Assembly: GCA_030149285.1 (NCBI GenBank)
Contig: JASBRU010000004.1
Span: 248,001 to 312,000 of the forward strand
DNA length: 64,000 nt
Direction: 5' to 3'
Origin: Flavobacteriales bacterium
Lineage (GTDB): Bacteria; Bacteroidota; Bacteroidia; Flavobacteriales; JASBRU01
Shown here: positions 35,073-44,570 of the stretch, in pieces
Layout of the letters: each line of letters begins with the position of its first letter
Position numbering within the stretch: the stretch's first letter is position 1
Program-made: the position numbers and the translations under genes
The notes under the pieces: model-generated
The model's database searches: none
Told to the model about the DNA's origin: nothing
What the model saw: only the letters and a program-made list of their open reading frames with translations

Positions 35073-35555
35073 TTAGATAAACAAGTAGTCTTTGTAAGAG
35101 TCTACTTTGTTGGCTTCGGTAATAGTTTGCAAAGACTCTTTTAGCGTTGCCAATTGCTTAGCAGATAAAAAAGTAATGCTATAATCCTCTACTACTTTCT
35201 GTCCATTTTTGGTAAGGTTTATCTCTAGTTTCTTTCTCAACAGACCTTCGGTAATTTTAAAACCGGTTATGTCTTTTTTGTTGATGTAAGAAGTTTTGGC
35301 AAATAATTTACTCAATGCAAACTGAGAGGTGATTTCTACCATTTCGGTTTCTGCATCGTATTTAAAAATAGGCATTCCGGTAAATACATATACCAGTGTT
35401 ACTACTCCTAAACTTATTAGTCCTAGGTAGCCCAATGCGTAGTTGCTTAATGAACCCTCTATAGAGTACATTACGAGGTCTGCAATAGATGTGATAAGCA
35501 ATACCAGTGCTATCAATCTTATCCAAGTTCTTATTTTTCTGTTGCTAATCTTCAT
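35073..35555 (-). CDS. Hypothetical two-helix membrane protein with PH-like domain
   Basis: A 160-residue protein: two membrane helices at residues ~12-28 and ~38-60, then a C-terminal beta-rich soluble domain (residues ~65-160) similar in layout to bacterial PH domains (bPH: FKYDAETEMVEITSQF, then ITGFKITEGLLRKKLEINL). The family assignment is by shape, not by a firm motif. A perfect 18-base palindrome overlaps its -7 box, which suggests it is controlled by a dimeric regulator. Function unknown. Confidence 0.62.
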   Translation of the reverse strand: MKISNRKIRTWIRLIALVLLITSIADLVMYSIEGSLSNYALGYLGLISLGVVTLVYVFTGMPIFKYDAETEMVEITSQFALSKLFAKTSYINKKDITGFKITEGLLRKKLEINLTKNGQKVVEDYSITFLSAKQLATLKESLQTITEANKVDSYKDYLFI

Positions 35556-35577
35556 CTATTAGTTTTTTTCAGGATTA

Positions 35578-35585
35578 CAAATGTA
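35578..35585 (-). promoter_or_regulatory. -7 box upstream of the PH-like membrane protein
   Basis: CAAATGTA reads TACATTTG on the minus strand, a perfect TAnnTTTG, 22 bases before the ATG. It partly overlaps the palindrome at 35582-35599. Confidence 0.55.
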
Positions 35586-35599
35586 AGAAATTTCTTACA
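35582..35599. promoter_or_regulatory. Perfect 18-bp palindrome, operator candidate
   Basis: TGTAAGAAATTTCTTACA is a perfect palindrome that overlaps the -7 box of the minus-strand gene at 35073-35555, so a dimeric regulator bound here would block the promoter. A second inverted repeat (TTATTAAC / GTTAATAA, 35605-35627) follows. Confidence 0.5.
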
Positions 35600-35802
35600 A
35601 TTATTTATTAACGTCTGCTGTTAATAAAATCGTATATAATTGTTACGTAAATATTTAGTCAATAGTTTGTAGCAGAAGCATATTTTTTCGGAAGTAGGTA
35701 ACCAATAACCGTGCCGAGGGTTGTAGGACAGCTTCAATTGTTAGACTTGTAAAAGGGGAAAGGTTGCTTAAAGATTCTATTTTTCAATTTGTTTCTTCAT
35801 TT

Positions 35803-36278
35803 CCTTTTGCTTTGATGCAAAACAACCCTCTACTTTCTTTTGCAGCCACCAGAAGTATCTCTTCATTTTCTTTGCGTGTTTATAGAATTAGAGATCTTCC
35901 TTTTGTCTTGATACAAAAGGAACAAAAATCAAGGCTGCTCAAAATCCACTAAAAAACTGCGTTTTACGCTGAAACAAAAGCTGTTTGAGCTCGAAGAGCG
36001 AGTTCTTTTGTTTCTATACGCTTAAAAACTTGTTTTTCTTCACATGAATTTTAAGATGCCGCTTTATTGCTTTCTACGAAAGCAACGAGTCTTCCCTCAG
36101 TATAGTGCTTTGTTTGCGTTAAGAATTTTCGAAGCCTTGGAGAAAATTTAGCAAAGCAAGTGCGGTTTTAGCCTTTAGGCTAAAAATACCTTGGGAAGGC
36201 GGTCTTTTCTTTTGCTTCGTTTTCTTTGGACAAGCAAAGAAAATGAAGAGGCATTTGTTTTCAAGGCAAAATGAACAG
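35803..36278. repeat. Nested inverted-repeat element, copy 1 (476 bp variant)
   Basis: This fills most of the 729-base gene-free stretch 35556-36284. Outer ends CCTTTTGCTTTGATGCAAAA and TTTTCAAGGCAAAATGAACAG, then a second arm pair (35861-35878 with 36231-36248, 17 of 18 bases inverted), then an inner left arm at 35899-35934 like the other copies. The inner core shares the CACTAAAAAACTGCG and TTCTATACGCTTAAAAAC blocks with the other copies; the segment between the CAAAAG / CTTTTG arms is flipped relative to them. The right third is different sequence with its own hairpins. The 62-codon frame across it is not a gene. Confidence 0.8.
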
Positions 36279-36284
36279 GTAAAA

Positions 36285-36731
36285 CTATCTTTTCTTCTGA
36301 AAAAAAGAAACCAATAACTCCCCTGCTTCTTCTTTAAAAAGTCCGCTTTTTACTTCTGTTTTGGGGTGTAATAAGTTTTTGGAGTGAACCGAAAACCCGC
36401 GTTTTTCATCGGAAGCAGCATATACAATACGGCTTATTTGAGACCAGTACGAAGCTCCTGCACACATCACACAAGGTTCTAGGGTAACGTATAGAGTGCA
36501 GTCTTTTAGGTATTTGCCACCCAAATAATCGGCGGCGGCAGTAAATACTTGCATTTCGGCATGAGCAGTTACATCATTCAAACGTTCGGTAAGGTTGTGG
36601 GCACGGGCAATAATACGCTTGTTAGAAACAATTACGGCACCCACCGGTACCTCGTCCAGTTCGTAGGCTTTTTGGGCTTCTTTCAAAGCCTCTTTCATAA
36701 AGTGTTCGTCAGAGTGTATGGTTAAGCTCAT
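36285..36731 (-). CDS. tadA: tRNA-specific adenosine deaminase, TadA-like
   Basis: A 148-residue cytidine-deaminase-fold protein. Zinc ligands H57 (in HAEM, with catalytic E59) and the PCxxC pair C87/C90 (LEPCVMCAG) are present. TadA converts the wobble adenosine of tRNA-Arg to inosine; guanine deaminase is a less likely alternative. The 3' end lies only 6 bases from the repeat copy 1. It is the downstream neighbour of the unknown lipoprotein on the same strand (14-base gap), so the two are probably co-transcribed. Confidence 0.92.
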   Translation of the reverse strand: MSLTIHSDEHFMKEALKEAQKAYELDEVPVGAVIVSNKRIIARAHNLTERLNDVTAHAEMQVFTAAADYLGGKYLKDCTLYVTLEPCVMCAGASYWSQISRIVYAASDEKRGFSVHSKNLLHPKTEVKSGLFKEEAGELLVSFFQKKR

Positions 36732-36745
36732 TGTAAATCAAAAAA

Positions 36746-37405
36746 TTACTCTATGTACCTAAATGTCTGATAAATTTTACCAATATGGCCTCTATTAGCA
36801 AAGTCTTCAAAGTTTTTAATAGAAGAGTTTTCATTAGCTAAAAAAGAAATCATTATTGCATTGAGATTTTCATTCTTTTTTGGAATAGGGATCAAAAACA
36901 TAATTTTATATATGCCATTATAACCTTGATCAATATAAGCGCTATAGTCAACTTTAACTTCTGCTAAATACATCTCTTCACCATCAAACTTTTTCTTTCC
37001 AACAGAAATTAACTCAAACCCCTCAATGTCTTTCCTAATGCTAGAAGTAAAGTCCTCAAGCAGACCAAGGGAAGCATTTTTTGTTTTAATTGTTACTTTG
37101 TCAGTGTAACCAATAGATAGCTCTTCTGTTACAATGCCATCTTCTATATACTTTAATTTTATGTGGTTAATTTTGTCATTCGGGAAAGTAGCCTCAATAC
37201 CATCAGGGTACTCAATTGCAAATCTTGAAGCAGGTAAGCCCATATCTTTGCAAGAATTTTCATCAGCAACATAAATATTATTAAATGTATGCTTTTCTAC
37301 TTCAGGCATAGGTCCGAGGTCTGCTTTAGCAGGAATTGTCTGGTAGTTAAATTCACAAGAAGTAATTATTAATAAGAATAGTAATGGGAGTGCATTTTTT
37401 TTCAT
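36746..37405 (-). CDS. Hypothetical lipoprotein
   Basis: A 219-residue protein with a lipoprotein signal peptide (residues 1-16, then ITSC, lipid-attached Cys at ~17). The mature part is a beta-rich domain of unknown type with few cysteines. It precedes tadA by 14 bases on the same strand. A TACCTTTG-type box at 37445-37452 sits inside a solo fragment of the dispersed repeat 40 bases upstream. Function unknown. Confidence 0.68.
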   Translation of the reverse strand: MKKNALPLLFLLIITSCEFNYQTIPAKADLGPMPEVEKHTFNNIYVADENSCKDMGLPASRFAIEYPDGIEATFPNDKINHIKLKYIEDGIVTEELSIGYTDKVTIKTKNASLGLLEDFTSSIRKDIEGFELISVGKKKFDGEEMYLAEVKVDYSAYIDQGYNGIYKIMFLIPIPKKNENLNAIMISFLANENSSIKNFEDFANRGHIGKIYQTFRYIE

Positions 37406-37440
37406 AATGAATCCAAAAAGTTAGTAAGTAGATTTAATTT

Positions 37441-37487
37441 CAAGCAAAGGTAAGATATGTTTGGTATGCTTCAAGGCAAAATGAACA
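37441..37487. repeat. Solo right-end fragment of the dispersed repeat
   Basis: 47 bases matching 36231-36277 of copy 1 in the same orientation: CAAGCAAAG at the left, TTCAAGGCAAAATGAACA at the right. tadA and the lipoprotein lie between the two. It includes a CAAAGGTA that reads TACCTTTG on the minus strand, a possible -7 box for the lipoprotein gene. Confidence 0.55.
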
Positions 37488-37574
37488 TAATCAATTATCT
37501 ACCTTGTTTTTTAGCCAATTAACTATGCATTTCTCCTAAATAGTTTTGTAATTTCGCAGCGCAAAACACAAACT

Positions 37575-39329
37575 ATGCTACGTACACACACTTGCGGAGA
37601 ACTGAATATGAAAGCTGTAGGGCAAACCGTAACCCTATCAGGCTGGGTACATAAATCGCGCGATTTTGGTGGAATGACCTTTATCGACCTACGCGATAGA
37701 TACGGTATTACTCAACTTTCGTTTAACGAAGAAAGTGGTGATATGCTAGAGCAAGCTCGTAAACTAGGCCGTGAGTTTGTAGTGCAAGTTACCGGAGAGG
37801 TAATAGAGCGTAGCAATAAAAACCTGAAAATCCCTACAGGGGAAATAGAGATAAAAGTTACTGCATTAAACATATTAAATGCTTCTAAAACTCCACCGTT
37901 TACTATTGAAGATGAAACGGATGGTGGCGAAGAGTTGCGTATGAAATACCGTTACCTAGACTTACGCCGTAAGCCGGTACGCGAAAACATGTTGCTACGT
38001 AGCCGTGTGAATTTAGAAGTACGAAAGTACTTGAGTGAGCAAGGTTTTGTAGATGTAGAAACTCCTTACTTAATTAAATCTACACCGGAAGGTGCTAGAG
38101 ACTTTGTAGTGCCATCGCGCATGAACCAAGGTCAGTTTTATGCGTTACCACAGTCACCTCAAACCTTTAAGCAGTTGCTAATGGTTTCGGGTTTAGATAA
38201 ATACTACCAAATTGTAAAATGCTTTAGAGACGAAGACCTTCGCGCCGATCGTCAGCCTGAATTTACACAGATTGACTGCGAAATGAGTTTTGTAGAGCAA
38301 GAAGACATCCTAAATACTTTTGAAGGAATGCTAAAGCATATCCTAAAAGAAGTAAACGGTGTAGAGATTGACACTGTACCAAGGATGACTTATGATGATG
38401 CCATTAAACAATATGGTTCTGACAAGCCGGATATTCGTTTTGAGATGAAGTTTGGCGAGTTGAATGAGGTTGCCAAAAACAAAGGCTTTAATGTATTTGA
38501 CAGTCAAGAACTGGTAGTAGGTATTGCTGCTCCGGGTTGTGCAGATTACACCCGTAAGCAAGTAGATGCCTTAATAGATTTTGTAAAGAGACCACAAGTT
38601 GGCGCAAACGGATTGGTTTGGGCTAAGTATAATGAGGATGGTACTTTTAAATCATCGGTAGATAAATTTTATAGTCAAGAAGACCTTGCCGAATGGGCAA
38701 ACGTATTGGGTGCAAACCCCGGCGATTTAATGCTGGTTATGGCTGGTGATGCCAACAAAACAAGAACCGCATTAAATGTGTTACGTTTAGAAATGGGTGA
38801 GCGTTTAGGCTTAAGAGACCCTAAGGTATATGCTCCGTTATGGGTATTAGACTTCCCTTTATTAGAGTGGGACGAAGAAACCGAGCGTTACCATGCAATG
38901 CACCACCCTTTTACTTCGCCAAAGCCTGAAGACATGCACATGTTAGAAACAGACCCGGGTAAGGTAAGAGCCAATGCTTATGATATAGTGTTGAACGGTT
39001 CTGAAATAGGTGGTGGTTCTATTCGTATACACGATAAAGAAGTGCAAAAACGCATGTTTACCTTACTAGGTTTTAGCGATGAAGAAGCAAAAAACCAGTT
39101 TGGGTTTTTAATGGATGCTTTCCAGTATGGCGCACCTCCGCATGGTGGTATTGCCTTTGGTTTTGACAGATTGGTTGCCTTATTGGGCGGACAAGAGAGC
39201 ATCAGAGATTTTATAGCTTTCCCTAAAAACAACGCAGGCCGCGATGTGATGATTGATGGCCCATCAGAGATATCAGAAGAACAATTAAACGAGCTAGGCC
39301 TGAAATTAGATTTCAGCAATGACGAGTAA
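37575..39329 (+). CDS. aspS: Aspartate-tRNA ligase
   Basis: A 584-residue class II synthetase. N-terminal OB-fold anticodon domain (residues 1-~110; [23 protein letters not shown]), then the catalytic core with motif 2 ([20 protein letters not shown]), the bacterial GAD insert (~285-410), and motif 3 near the end ([15 protein letters not shown]). The bacterial insert and full length mark a bacterial-type enzyme. Presence of gatC at 60491 leaves open whether AspRS is discriminating. Its last bases overlap the ClC gene start by 11. Confidence 0.96.
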   Translation: MLRTHTCGELNMKAVGQTVTLSGWVHKSRDFGGMTFIDLRDRYGITQLSFNEESGDMLEQARKLGREFVVQVTGEVIERSNKNLKIPTGEIEIKVTALNILNASKTPPFTIEDETDGGEELRMKYRYLDLRRKPVRENMLLRSRVNLEVRKYLSEQGFVDVETPYLIKSTPEGARDFVVPSRMNQGQFYALPQSPQTFKQLLMVSGLDKYYQIVKCFRDEDLRADRQPEFTQIDCEMSFVEQEDILNTFEGMLKHILKEVNGVEIDTVPRMTYDDAIKQYGSDKPDIRFEMKFGELNEVAKNKGFNVFDSQELVVGIAAPGCADYTRKQVDALIDFVKRPQVGANGLVWAKYNEDGTFKSSVDKFYSQEDLAEWANVLGANPGDLMLVMAGDANKTRTALNVLRLEMGERLGLRDPKVYAPLWVLDFPLLEWDEETERYHAMHHPFTSPKPEDMHMLETDPGKVRANAYDIVLNGSEIGGGSIRIHDKEVQKRMFTLLGFSDEEAKNQFGFLMDAFQYGAPPHGGIAFGFDRLVALLGGQESIRDFIAFPKNNAGRDVMIDGPSEISEEQLNELGLKLDFSNDE

Positions 39330-41100
39330 ACCTCAGTCTTTACTAGGCAAATTTTTAGTCTGGCGGGTGAAGCATATTTCACACCGGCAATTTGTATTGC
39401 TCTTAAGTATCGTTATTGGCTTTTTAGCGGGAATAGCTGCTGTGGTTATCAAAAACTCAGTGCATTTTATCCAAGAGTTACTGATACATGATTCAATTAA
39501 GGAGTATAAAAGCTATCTGTACTTTGCCTATCCGCTTATTGGTATTGCTGTTGCTGTAGTATTTATCAAATATGTTATTCGCAATCGAGTAGGGCATGGT
39601 ATTCCAACGGTACTACACACTATTTCCAAGCGCAATGGTATCATGAAAAGATATCAAATGTTTGCCTCAGTAATTACCAGTGCCTTTACAGTGGGTTTTG
39701 GGGGTTCGGTAGGACTAGAGGGGCCAACCGTTTCTACGGGTTCTGCTTTGGGTTCAAACATTGCGCAAGCAATGCACCTCAATTACAAAACACGCATCTT
39801 ATTAATCGGTTGTGCAGCAGCCGGAGCCATGGCATCTATTTTTAAAGCACCTATTGCTGCTATTGTATTTGCCATAGAGGTTTTCATGCTCGATTTAACA
39901 CTATTTTCATTAGTACCCTTATTACTGGCATCAGTATCTGCGGCAGTAACATCACTATTCTTTTTAGGCGATGATGTACTGTTTCACTTCTCATTAAAAG
40001 ATGCTTTTCAGTTAAGCGATATTCCTTTTTATATGTTGTTGGGAGTAGTAGCGGCAATCTTCTCAGTGTACTTTACAAAGGTGTATTTTTTCATTGCTAA
40101 GTTTTTCGATAGGATAAAAAACACCTTTAATAAATTACTTATTGGTGGCTTATTGTTAGGACTACTACTCTATTTGTTCCCTCCGCTATATGGAGAAGGC
40201 TATGAACTCATCAATAGTTTATTAGAGGGTAAAGCCGAGCAGGTTTTAGAGCACACTATGTTTGAGAGCCTAAACTCGCAGTTCTTAGGAGTTGCAGTCT
40301 TCTTCTTGGCGGTATTGTTACTAAAGATTGTAGCAACCTCTATTACTTTTGGCGCAGGTGGTATTGGTGGGATATTTGCACCAACCCTATTTATGGGTAG
40401 TACCATGGGCTTTTTGGTGGCTAAGGTGGTTAACGGCTTAGGTATTGGTAAACTATCCGAAAGTAACTTTACCCTTGTAGGGATGGCAGGTTTAATGGCA
40501 GGCGTACTGCATGCACCGCTTACAGCAATCTTCTTAATTGCAGAGTTGACAGGTGGTTATGAGTTGTTTATTCCGCTAATGATTACTTCGGCAATTTCAT
40601 TTGCGCTGGTAAAATACTTCTTACCACACTCTGTTTATACCATGCAATTGGCCAAACGAGGCGAACTTTTAACCCACAATAAAGATCAGGCGATATTAAC
40701 TTTATTAAAACTGGACTCTGTAATAGAAAACGACTTTATGCCTGTAAAACCAAACATGAATTTGGGTGAAATGGTAAAGGTGGTATCTAGCTGTAAGCGA
40801 AACTTATTTCCGGTACTGAACAAGGATAATGAGCTGAAAGGGGTAATTACCTTAGATGACATTCGTGAGATTATGTTTACGCCCCAACTGTATGAAGAGG
40901 TGCTCGTAAAAAACATTATGCACAACCCTCCAGAAGTAATCTTCTACGAGGAAACGATGGATGTGGTAATGGAAAAATTCAAAGGCAGTGGCGCCTGGAA
41001 TTTACCGGTTATCCGAGATGGGCGTTACGTTGGCTTTGTATCTAAATCAAAGTTGTTCTCGGTTTATCGCCGTAAATTGATAGAGTTCTCTGGGGATTAA
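39319..41100 (+). CDS. ClC-family chloride channel/antiporter with CBS domains
   Basis: A 593-residue protein. The ClC core (residues ~20-440) has the three selectivity-filter motifs [24 protein letters not shown] and [13 protein letters not shown], plus a C-terminal pair of CBS domains (~460-590). The typical gating Glu is present in the GLEGP motif; the proton-pathway Glu was not resolved, so channel versus antiporter is uncertain. The start overlaps aspS by 11 bases, suggesting coupled expression by chance of packing. Confidence 0.93.
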   Translation: MTSKPQSLLGKFLVWRVKHISHRQFVLLLSIVIGFLAGIAAVVIKNSVHFIQELLIHDSIKEYKSYLYFAYPLIGIAVAVVFIKYVIRNRVGHGIPTVLHTISKRNGIMKRYQMFASVITSAFTVGFGGSVGLEGPTVSTGSALGSNIAQAMHLNYKTRILLIGCAAAGAMASIFKAPIAAIVFAIEVFMLDLTLFSLVPLLLASVSAAVTSLFFLGDDVLFHFSLKDAFQLSDIPFYMLLGVVAAIFSVYFTKVYFFIAKFFDRIKNTFNKLLIGGLLLGLLLYLFPPLYGEGYELINSLLEGKAEQVLEHTMFESLNSQFLGVAVFFLAVLLLKIVATSITFGAGGIGGIFAPTLFMGSTMGFLVAKVVNGLGIGKLSESNFTLVGMAGLMAGVLHAPLTAIFLIAELTGGYELFIPLMITSAISFALVKYFLPHSVYTMQLAKRGELLTHNKDQAILTLLKLDSVIENDFMPVKPNMNLGEMVKVVSSCKRNLFPVLNKDNELKGVITLDDIREIMFTPQLYEEVLVKNIMHNPPEVIFYEETMDVVMEKFKGSGAWNLPVIRDGRYVGFVSKSKLFSVYRRKLIEFSGD

Positions 41101-41162
41101 TTGGAACCTTTCAAAGCCAATTATAATTTGTAGATTTCGGGGTGTAATAAAATACTTCCCCT

Positions 41163-42053
41163 ATGAAACGTATACTTAAGCTTACAGCTGTATTTATTAT
41201 TCTATTTTCTATAAATAGCAGGGCTCAAATAGATTCTCTGAGCTTAAACAACTTAATTCAGATTGCCAAAGTCTATTCAAGAGGGTCAAGTGCACAGGGG
41301 GATGCCTATGCTGAAAAAATAGATTCTTTAAGAACACCTACGCTTAATCATATGTGCGATTTATATATTGCAATTAATAAAGACCGTATGTCACTTTTGT
41401 CTGACAAATTCTTAACAAGACCCAGTAACGAAGAATTAAAACTATTCTTTGTGATTAGAAAGATAAACTCTAATAACCGAAGTGATAAACCCATTGATAA
41501 TATGGATGTGGCTAAAGAAGTTTTGGCAAGTGATTTTGATGAAAGATGGTTGTTGATAGATTATTACTCTAAAATAAATCATGGACTTTCTTTTTTATTT
41601 AATGATGCAGACTTAAGTAAAGAGAATATAGACTTCTCTAGATTTAATCTTAAAAATAAGACAGAAGAAGCAATCCTGTTTTCCGCACTATGTGATGCTT
41701 TTTTGCTGAGGTTTAGAGTTTTACAAATGATGAAAAACGACGAGAAGTTACTAGAGGTTGCAAGTAGACTTCCAAAAATAAATGGTAAAGATTATTACTA
41801 TTATAAAGATTTTGATTTTGAAGATTTTGAGTGGTCTGGTTATGATAAAGAAAACTCTTTTAAGGAAAGAAGCATAAGGGCGTTATACTCTTACTTAATA
41901 GCTCATATGAATGCAGAAGCCGAATTAGGAAATGAAGAAGGGTTAGTTCGCAAAATTTATGTAAACTCAATAATGTCACAGAAAAAATACTTTAAGTATT
42001 CAGGTAATAAGAGAGACTTAAAAAAGATGTACAAAAAGTCTGGTTTAGATTAA
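41163..42053 (+). CDS. Hypothetical secreted protein
   Basis: A 296-residue protein with a signal peptide (residues 1-22, MKRILKLTAVFIILFSINSRAQ). The mature region is helical with no motif I recognise; lengths of charged helices (residues ~60-200) suggest a repeat-like scaffold. It ends seven bases before the alpha/beta hydrolase gene, which also begins with a signal peptide, so the pair is likely co-transcribed. Function unknown. Confidence 0.62.
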   Translation: MKRILKLTAVFIILFSINSRAQIDSLSLNNLIQIAKVYSRGSSAQGDAYAEKIDSLRTPTLNHMCDLYIAINKDRMSLLSDKFLTRPSNEELKLFFVIRKINSNNRSDKPIDNMDVAKEVLASDFDERWLLIDYYSKINHGLSFLFNDADLSKENIDFSRFNLKNKTEEAILFSALCDAFLLRFRVLQMMKNDEKLLEVASRLPKINGKDYYYYKDFDFEDFEWSGYDKENSFKERSIRALYSYLIAHMNAEAELGNEEGLVRKIYVNSIMSQKKYFKYSGNKRDLKKMYKKSGLD

Positions 42054-42060
42054 CTTTATT

Positions 42061-42981
42061 ATGAAACAAAGCCTAAAACTAATTATATCCTTAGTATTCC
42101 TCCTTTTTGTCAATACCACAAATGCACAAAACGGAAAGATTTTATCTAAAGGATTAGTAGATATATCTGAAACTCCTGTGTGGAGAATGGTATCTGAAAA
42201 CGATGTTTTAAAGCCCGATTATGAACACTTAAACCGATTAGATTTTTATGCTATTATTTATGAAAGTGATGGGTTAAAGGTTAGAGGTATAATAGTAGAG
42301 CCAAAAGCTGAAGGGAAGTACCCAGTTGTTATTTTTAACCGCGGGGGAAATCGCGATTATGGTCAATTAACTATTGGCACGATGGTTATGGTAATGTCTA
42401 AGTTAGCAGCAGAAGGTTATGTGATTATAGGTAGTAATTATCGTACTAATGATGAGTTTGGCGGGGTGGAAATTAATGATGTGCTATGCTTAACAGAAAC
42501 CGTGAAAGAAATTGAAAAGGCAGACGATAACTGTATTGGAATGATGGGTTGGTCTAGGGGAGGCATGATGACCTATTTATCACTGAAAAATTCTACTAAA
42601 ATAAAAACGGCAGTAGTAGGTAATGGAGTAGCAGACTTAAGTGCAGAAATAGATTTTCGCCCGAAGATGGAAGCTTATGTATATGCTCAATGTATCCCAA
42701 ATTATTGGGAGAATAAGGATGCTGAACTTAAAAAACGTTCTGTAATATATTGGGCAGATGAACTGAATAAAAACAGTAGTTTGTTAATTTTATGCGGAAC
42801 AAAAGACACTAAAGTAAACCCCAAGCAAGCAGATTTAGCAGCCAATAAATTATCAGAAATAGGGTATAACTATGAGCTACGTAAATTTGAAACAGATCAT
42901 CGCTTTTCTGATAAGCGAAAGGAACTAAATGACCTGTTAATTGAATGGTTTAATAAGGAGCTGAAAAACCATTGTGAATAG
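42061..42981 (+). CDS. Secreted alpha/beta hydrolase, prolyl-oligopeptidase-like
   Basis: A 306-residue protein with a signal peptide ending in NAQ (residue ~23) and an alpha/beta hydrolase core. The nucleophile elbow is MGWSRGGMM, the Asp lies near LILCGTKDTKV, and the catalytic His is in FETDHRF, matching the peptidase S9 (dipeptidyl-peptidase-like) subfamily of hydrolases. It lacks the beta-propeller of true prolyl oligopeptidases. Substrate unknown. It is probably co-transcribed with the preceding gene and is followed by a 433-base gap holding repeat copy 2. Confidence 0.82.
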   Translation: MKQSLKLIISLVFLLFVNTTNAQNGKILSKGLVDISETPVWRMVSENDVLKPDYEHLNRLDFYAIIYESDGLKVRGIIVEPKAEGKYPVVIFNRGGNRDYGQLTIGTMVMVMSKLAAEGYVIIGSNYRTNDEFGGVEINDVLCLTETVKEIEKADDNCIGMMGWSRGGMMTYLSLKNSTKIKTAVVGNGVADLSAEIDFRPKMEAYVYAQCIPNYWENKDAELKKRSVIYWADELNKNSSLLILCGTKDTKVNPKQADLAANKLSEIGYNYELRKFETDHRFSDKRKELNDLLIEWFNKELKNHCE

Positions 42982-43048
42982 AATAGTTGCTCTTTGTTTA
43001 TTGCCATAAGTTAATAGGGTTTCTATAGGGATTAATTTTCTCTCCTTT

Positions 43049-43404
43049 CCTCTTGCCTTGGTGCAAAAGGAACAAAAAATCAAGGCCACTCAAAATTCAC
43101 TAAAAAACTGCGTTTTTACACTAAAACAAAAGAACTAGCCTACGGCTCAAAACAGCTTTTGTTTCTATACGCTTAAAAACTTGTTTTTCTTCATGTGAAT
43201 TTTAAGATGCCGTTTTATTGCCTTCAAAGAAAGCAACTAGATGAAGTGTTTCCAGAAATAGCTGTAAATCAAGTGGAGTTGCGCCGACCAAAGGGAGGCA
43301 GGGCATGAAATGATAGATTTATCAGCGGTTTTGCTTGTAAAGCAAAAATTTCCTTAAACAATCTTGAACTTTTGGTTCGTTTTGTTTCAAGACAAAATGA
43401 ACAG
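43049..43404. repeat. Nested inverted-repeat element, copy 2 (356 bp)
   Basis: Occupies most of the 433-base gap 42982-43414 between convergent genes. Left arm 43049-43087 contains a hairpin with CTTGG loop and ends in ATCAAGGCC; right arm 43363-43404 contains TTTTGTTTCAAGACAAAA and ends ATGAACAG. The arms are imperfect inverted repeats. Relative to copy 3, the arms have the same orientation but the whole core (43088-43362) is reverse-complemented, with roughly nine of ten bases matching over its full length. Confidence 0.82.
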
Positions 43405-43414
43405 ATAAAGAGGC

Positions 43415-43849
43415 TTACAGTGCAAGTTGCATCACATAATGCGGACCAATACCTTCAATAGCAAACTCATCACCTACTTTGCTAAAGTTTAGCTTTTTGT
43501 AGTAGCCACAGGCGGTAGTTCGGGCATTGCACCAGAGCACGTCAGCATTTCTTTCTTTCAGAATTTCTAGGCTTTTGTGTACCAAAGCAGCACCGTAACC
43601 TTTGCCTCTATGCTTGGGTTCGGTAGCCATGCCTCGTAAACGATAAGGATTTTTAGCCTCTACTTTAGGCTCATCATGATTGTAATAGGAAGCAATGCTA
43701 ACTATCTCTCCATCTAAAAAGTAAGCCAAATGAAAACTGTTGGGATGTTCATCATCAGGATACTCACACATGGATATTGGTTGATTAGGGCGCAACACTT
43801 TATGCCTTAAAGGCCTTGTTTCTGCTGCCGTAACCAAGCGTATTTCCAT
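43415..43849 (-). CDS. GNAT family N-acetyltransferase
   Basis: A 144-residue GNAT with the acetyl-CoA-binding segment KHRGKGYGAALV and a preceding RLRGMATEP strand. Distinct from the longer GNAT at 4573. The start overlaps the purQ stop by one base (TAATG), so it is translationally coupled to purQ; a functional link to purine synthesis is not obvious. Substrate unknown. Its 3' end lies ten bases from repeat copy 2. Confidence 0.85.
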   Translation of the reverse strand: MEIRLVTAAETRPLRHKVLRPNQPISMCEYPDDEHPNSFHLAYFLDGEIVSIASYYNHDEPKVEAKNPYRLRGMATEPKHRGKGYGAALVHKSLEILKERNADVLWCNARTTACGYYKKLNFSKVGDEFAIEGIGPHYVMQLAL

Positions 43850-44544
43850 TAAGCAGGCACTAAACTTGTAAGGATAGATTCAAATAACAAACGACCATCT
43901 GTGTTGCCTAAGTTTTCATCTGCAGCACGCTCCGGGTGAGGCATCATACCAAAAACGTTTTTGGTTTTGTTAGTTACACCCGCAATGTTTTGCACAGATC
44001 CGTTAGGATTAGCACGCATATTCACGCCACTTTCTGCATCGCAGTAACGGAATAAGATTTGCTTGTTATCAGATAGCTCTCTAAGGGTTTGGTCATCAGC
44101 AAAATAACGGCCTTCGCCATGAGCAATCGGTATTTTTAAGGCTTTACCTTTGTCTAAGGTAGCGGTAATTGCAGTTGTATCGGTAGCCGGTTTGATGTAT
44201 ACGTTTTTGCAGATAAACTTCTGGTTATCATTGTGTAACAATGCGCCAGGTAATAAACCTGTTTCACATAATACCTGAAAACCATTACATACACCTAGTA
44301 CATATCCTCCGTTGTTGGCAAATTCTATCACCTTCTCCATAATAGGAGAAAACTTAGCAATAGCACCAGAACGCAAGTAGTCTCCGTAAGAGAAACCACC
44401 TGGCAACACTACAAAGTCTACACCCTGTAAGTCAGTGTCTTTGTGCCATAGTTCAACAACTTCTTGTTTAAGGATATTGCGCAACACGTATATCATATCG
44501 TGATCGCAATTTGAGCCGGGAAATATTACAACGCCAAATTTCAT
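43849..44544 (-). CDS. purQ: Phosphoribosylformylglycinamidine synthase subunit PurQ
   Basis: 231 residues from the ATG at 44544; five more residues are possible upstream. Class I glutamine amidotransferase: nucleophile Cys in LGVCNGFQVL, His and Glu in MMPHPERAADE, and GGFSYGDYLR. PurQ supplies ammonia to PurL for FGAM formation in purine synthesis. Presence of a separate PurQ implies a small-type PurL and a PurS elsewhere, as no partner is near. A -7 box lies four bases upstream of the ATG, so the mRNA is probably leaderless. Confidence 0.95.
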   Translation of the reverse strand: MKFGVVIFPGSNCDHDMIYVLRNILKQEVVELWHKDTDLQGVDFVVLPGGFSYGDYLRSGAIAKFSPIMEKVIEFANNGGYVLGVCNGFQVLCETGLLPGALLHNDNQKFICKNVYIKPATDTTAITATLDKGKALKIPIAHGEGRYFADDQTLRELSDNKQILFRYCDAESGVNMRANPNGSVQNIAGVTNKTKNVFGMMPHPERAADENLGNTDGRLLFESILTSLVPA

Positions 44545-44548
44545 GGTG

Positions 44549-44556
44549 CAAATGTA
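44549..44556 (-). promoter_or_regulatory. -7 promoter box of purQ
   Basis: CAAATGTA reads TACATTTG on the minus strand, a perfect TAnnTTTG, only four bases before the purQ ATG. A clear -33 TTG is not found at the right spacing. Confidence 0.55.
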
Positions 44557-44570
44557 CAAAAATCCAATAG

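Noticed and set aside
35764-35952. 62-codon plus-strand frame
   Set aside because: It lies across repeat copy 1, has no family likeness, and its sequence is explained by the repeat arms.
38978-39382. 134-codon frame antisense to the aspS end
   Set aside because: aspS motif 3 lies on the other strand; the antisense frame shows no known domain.
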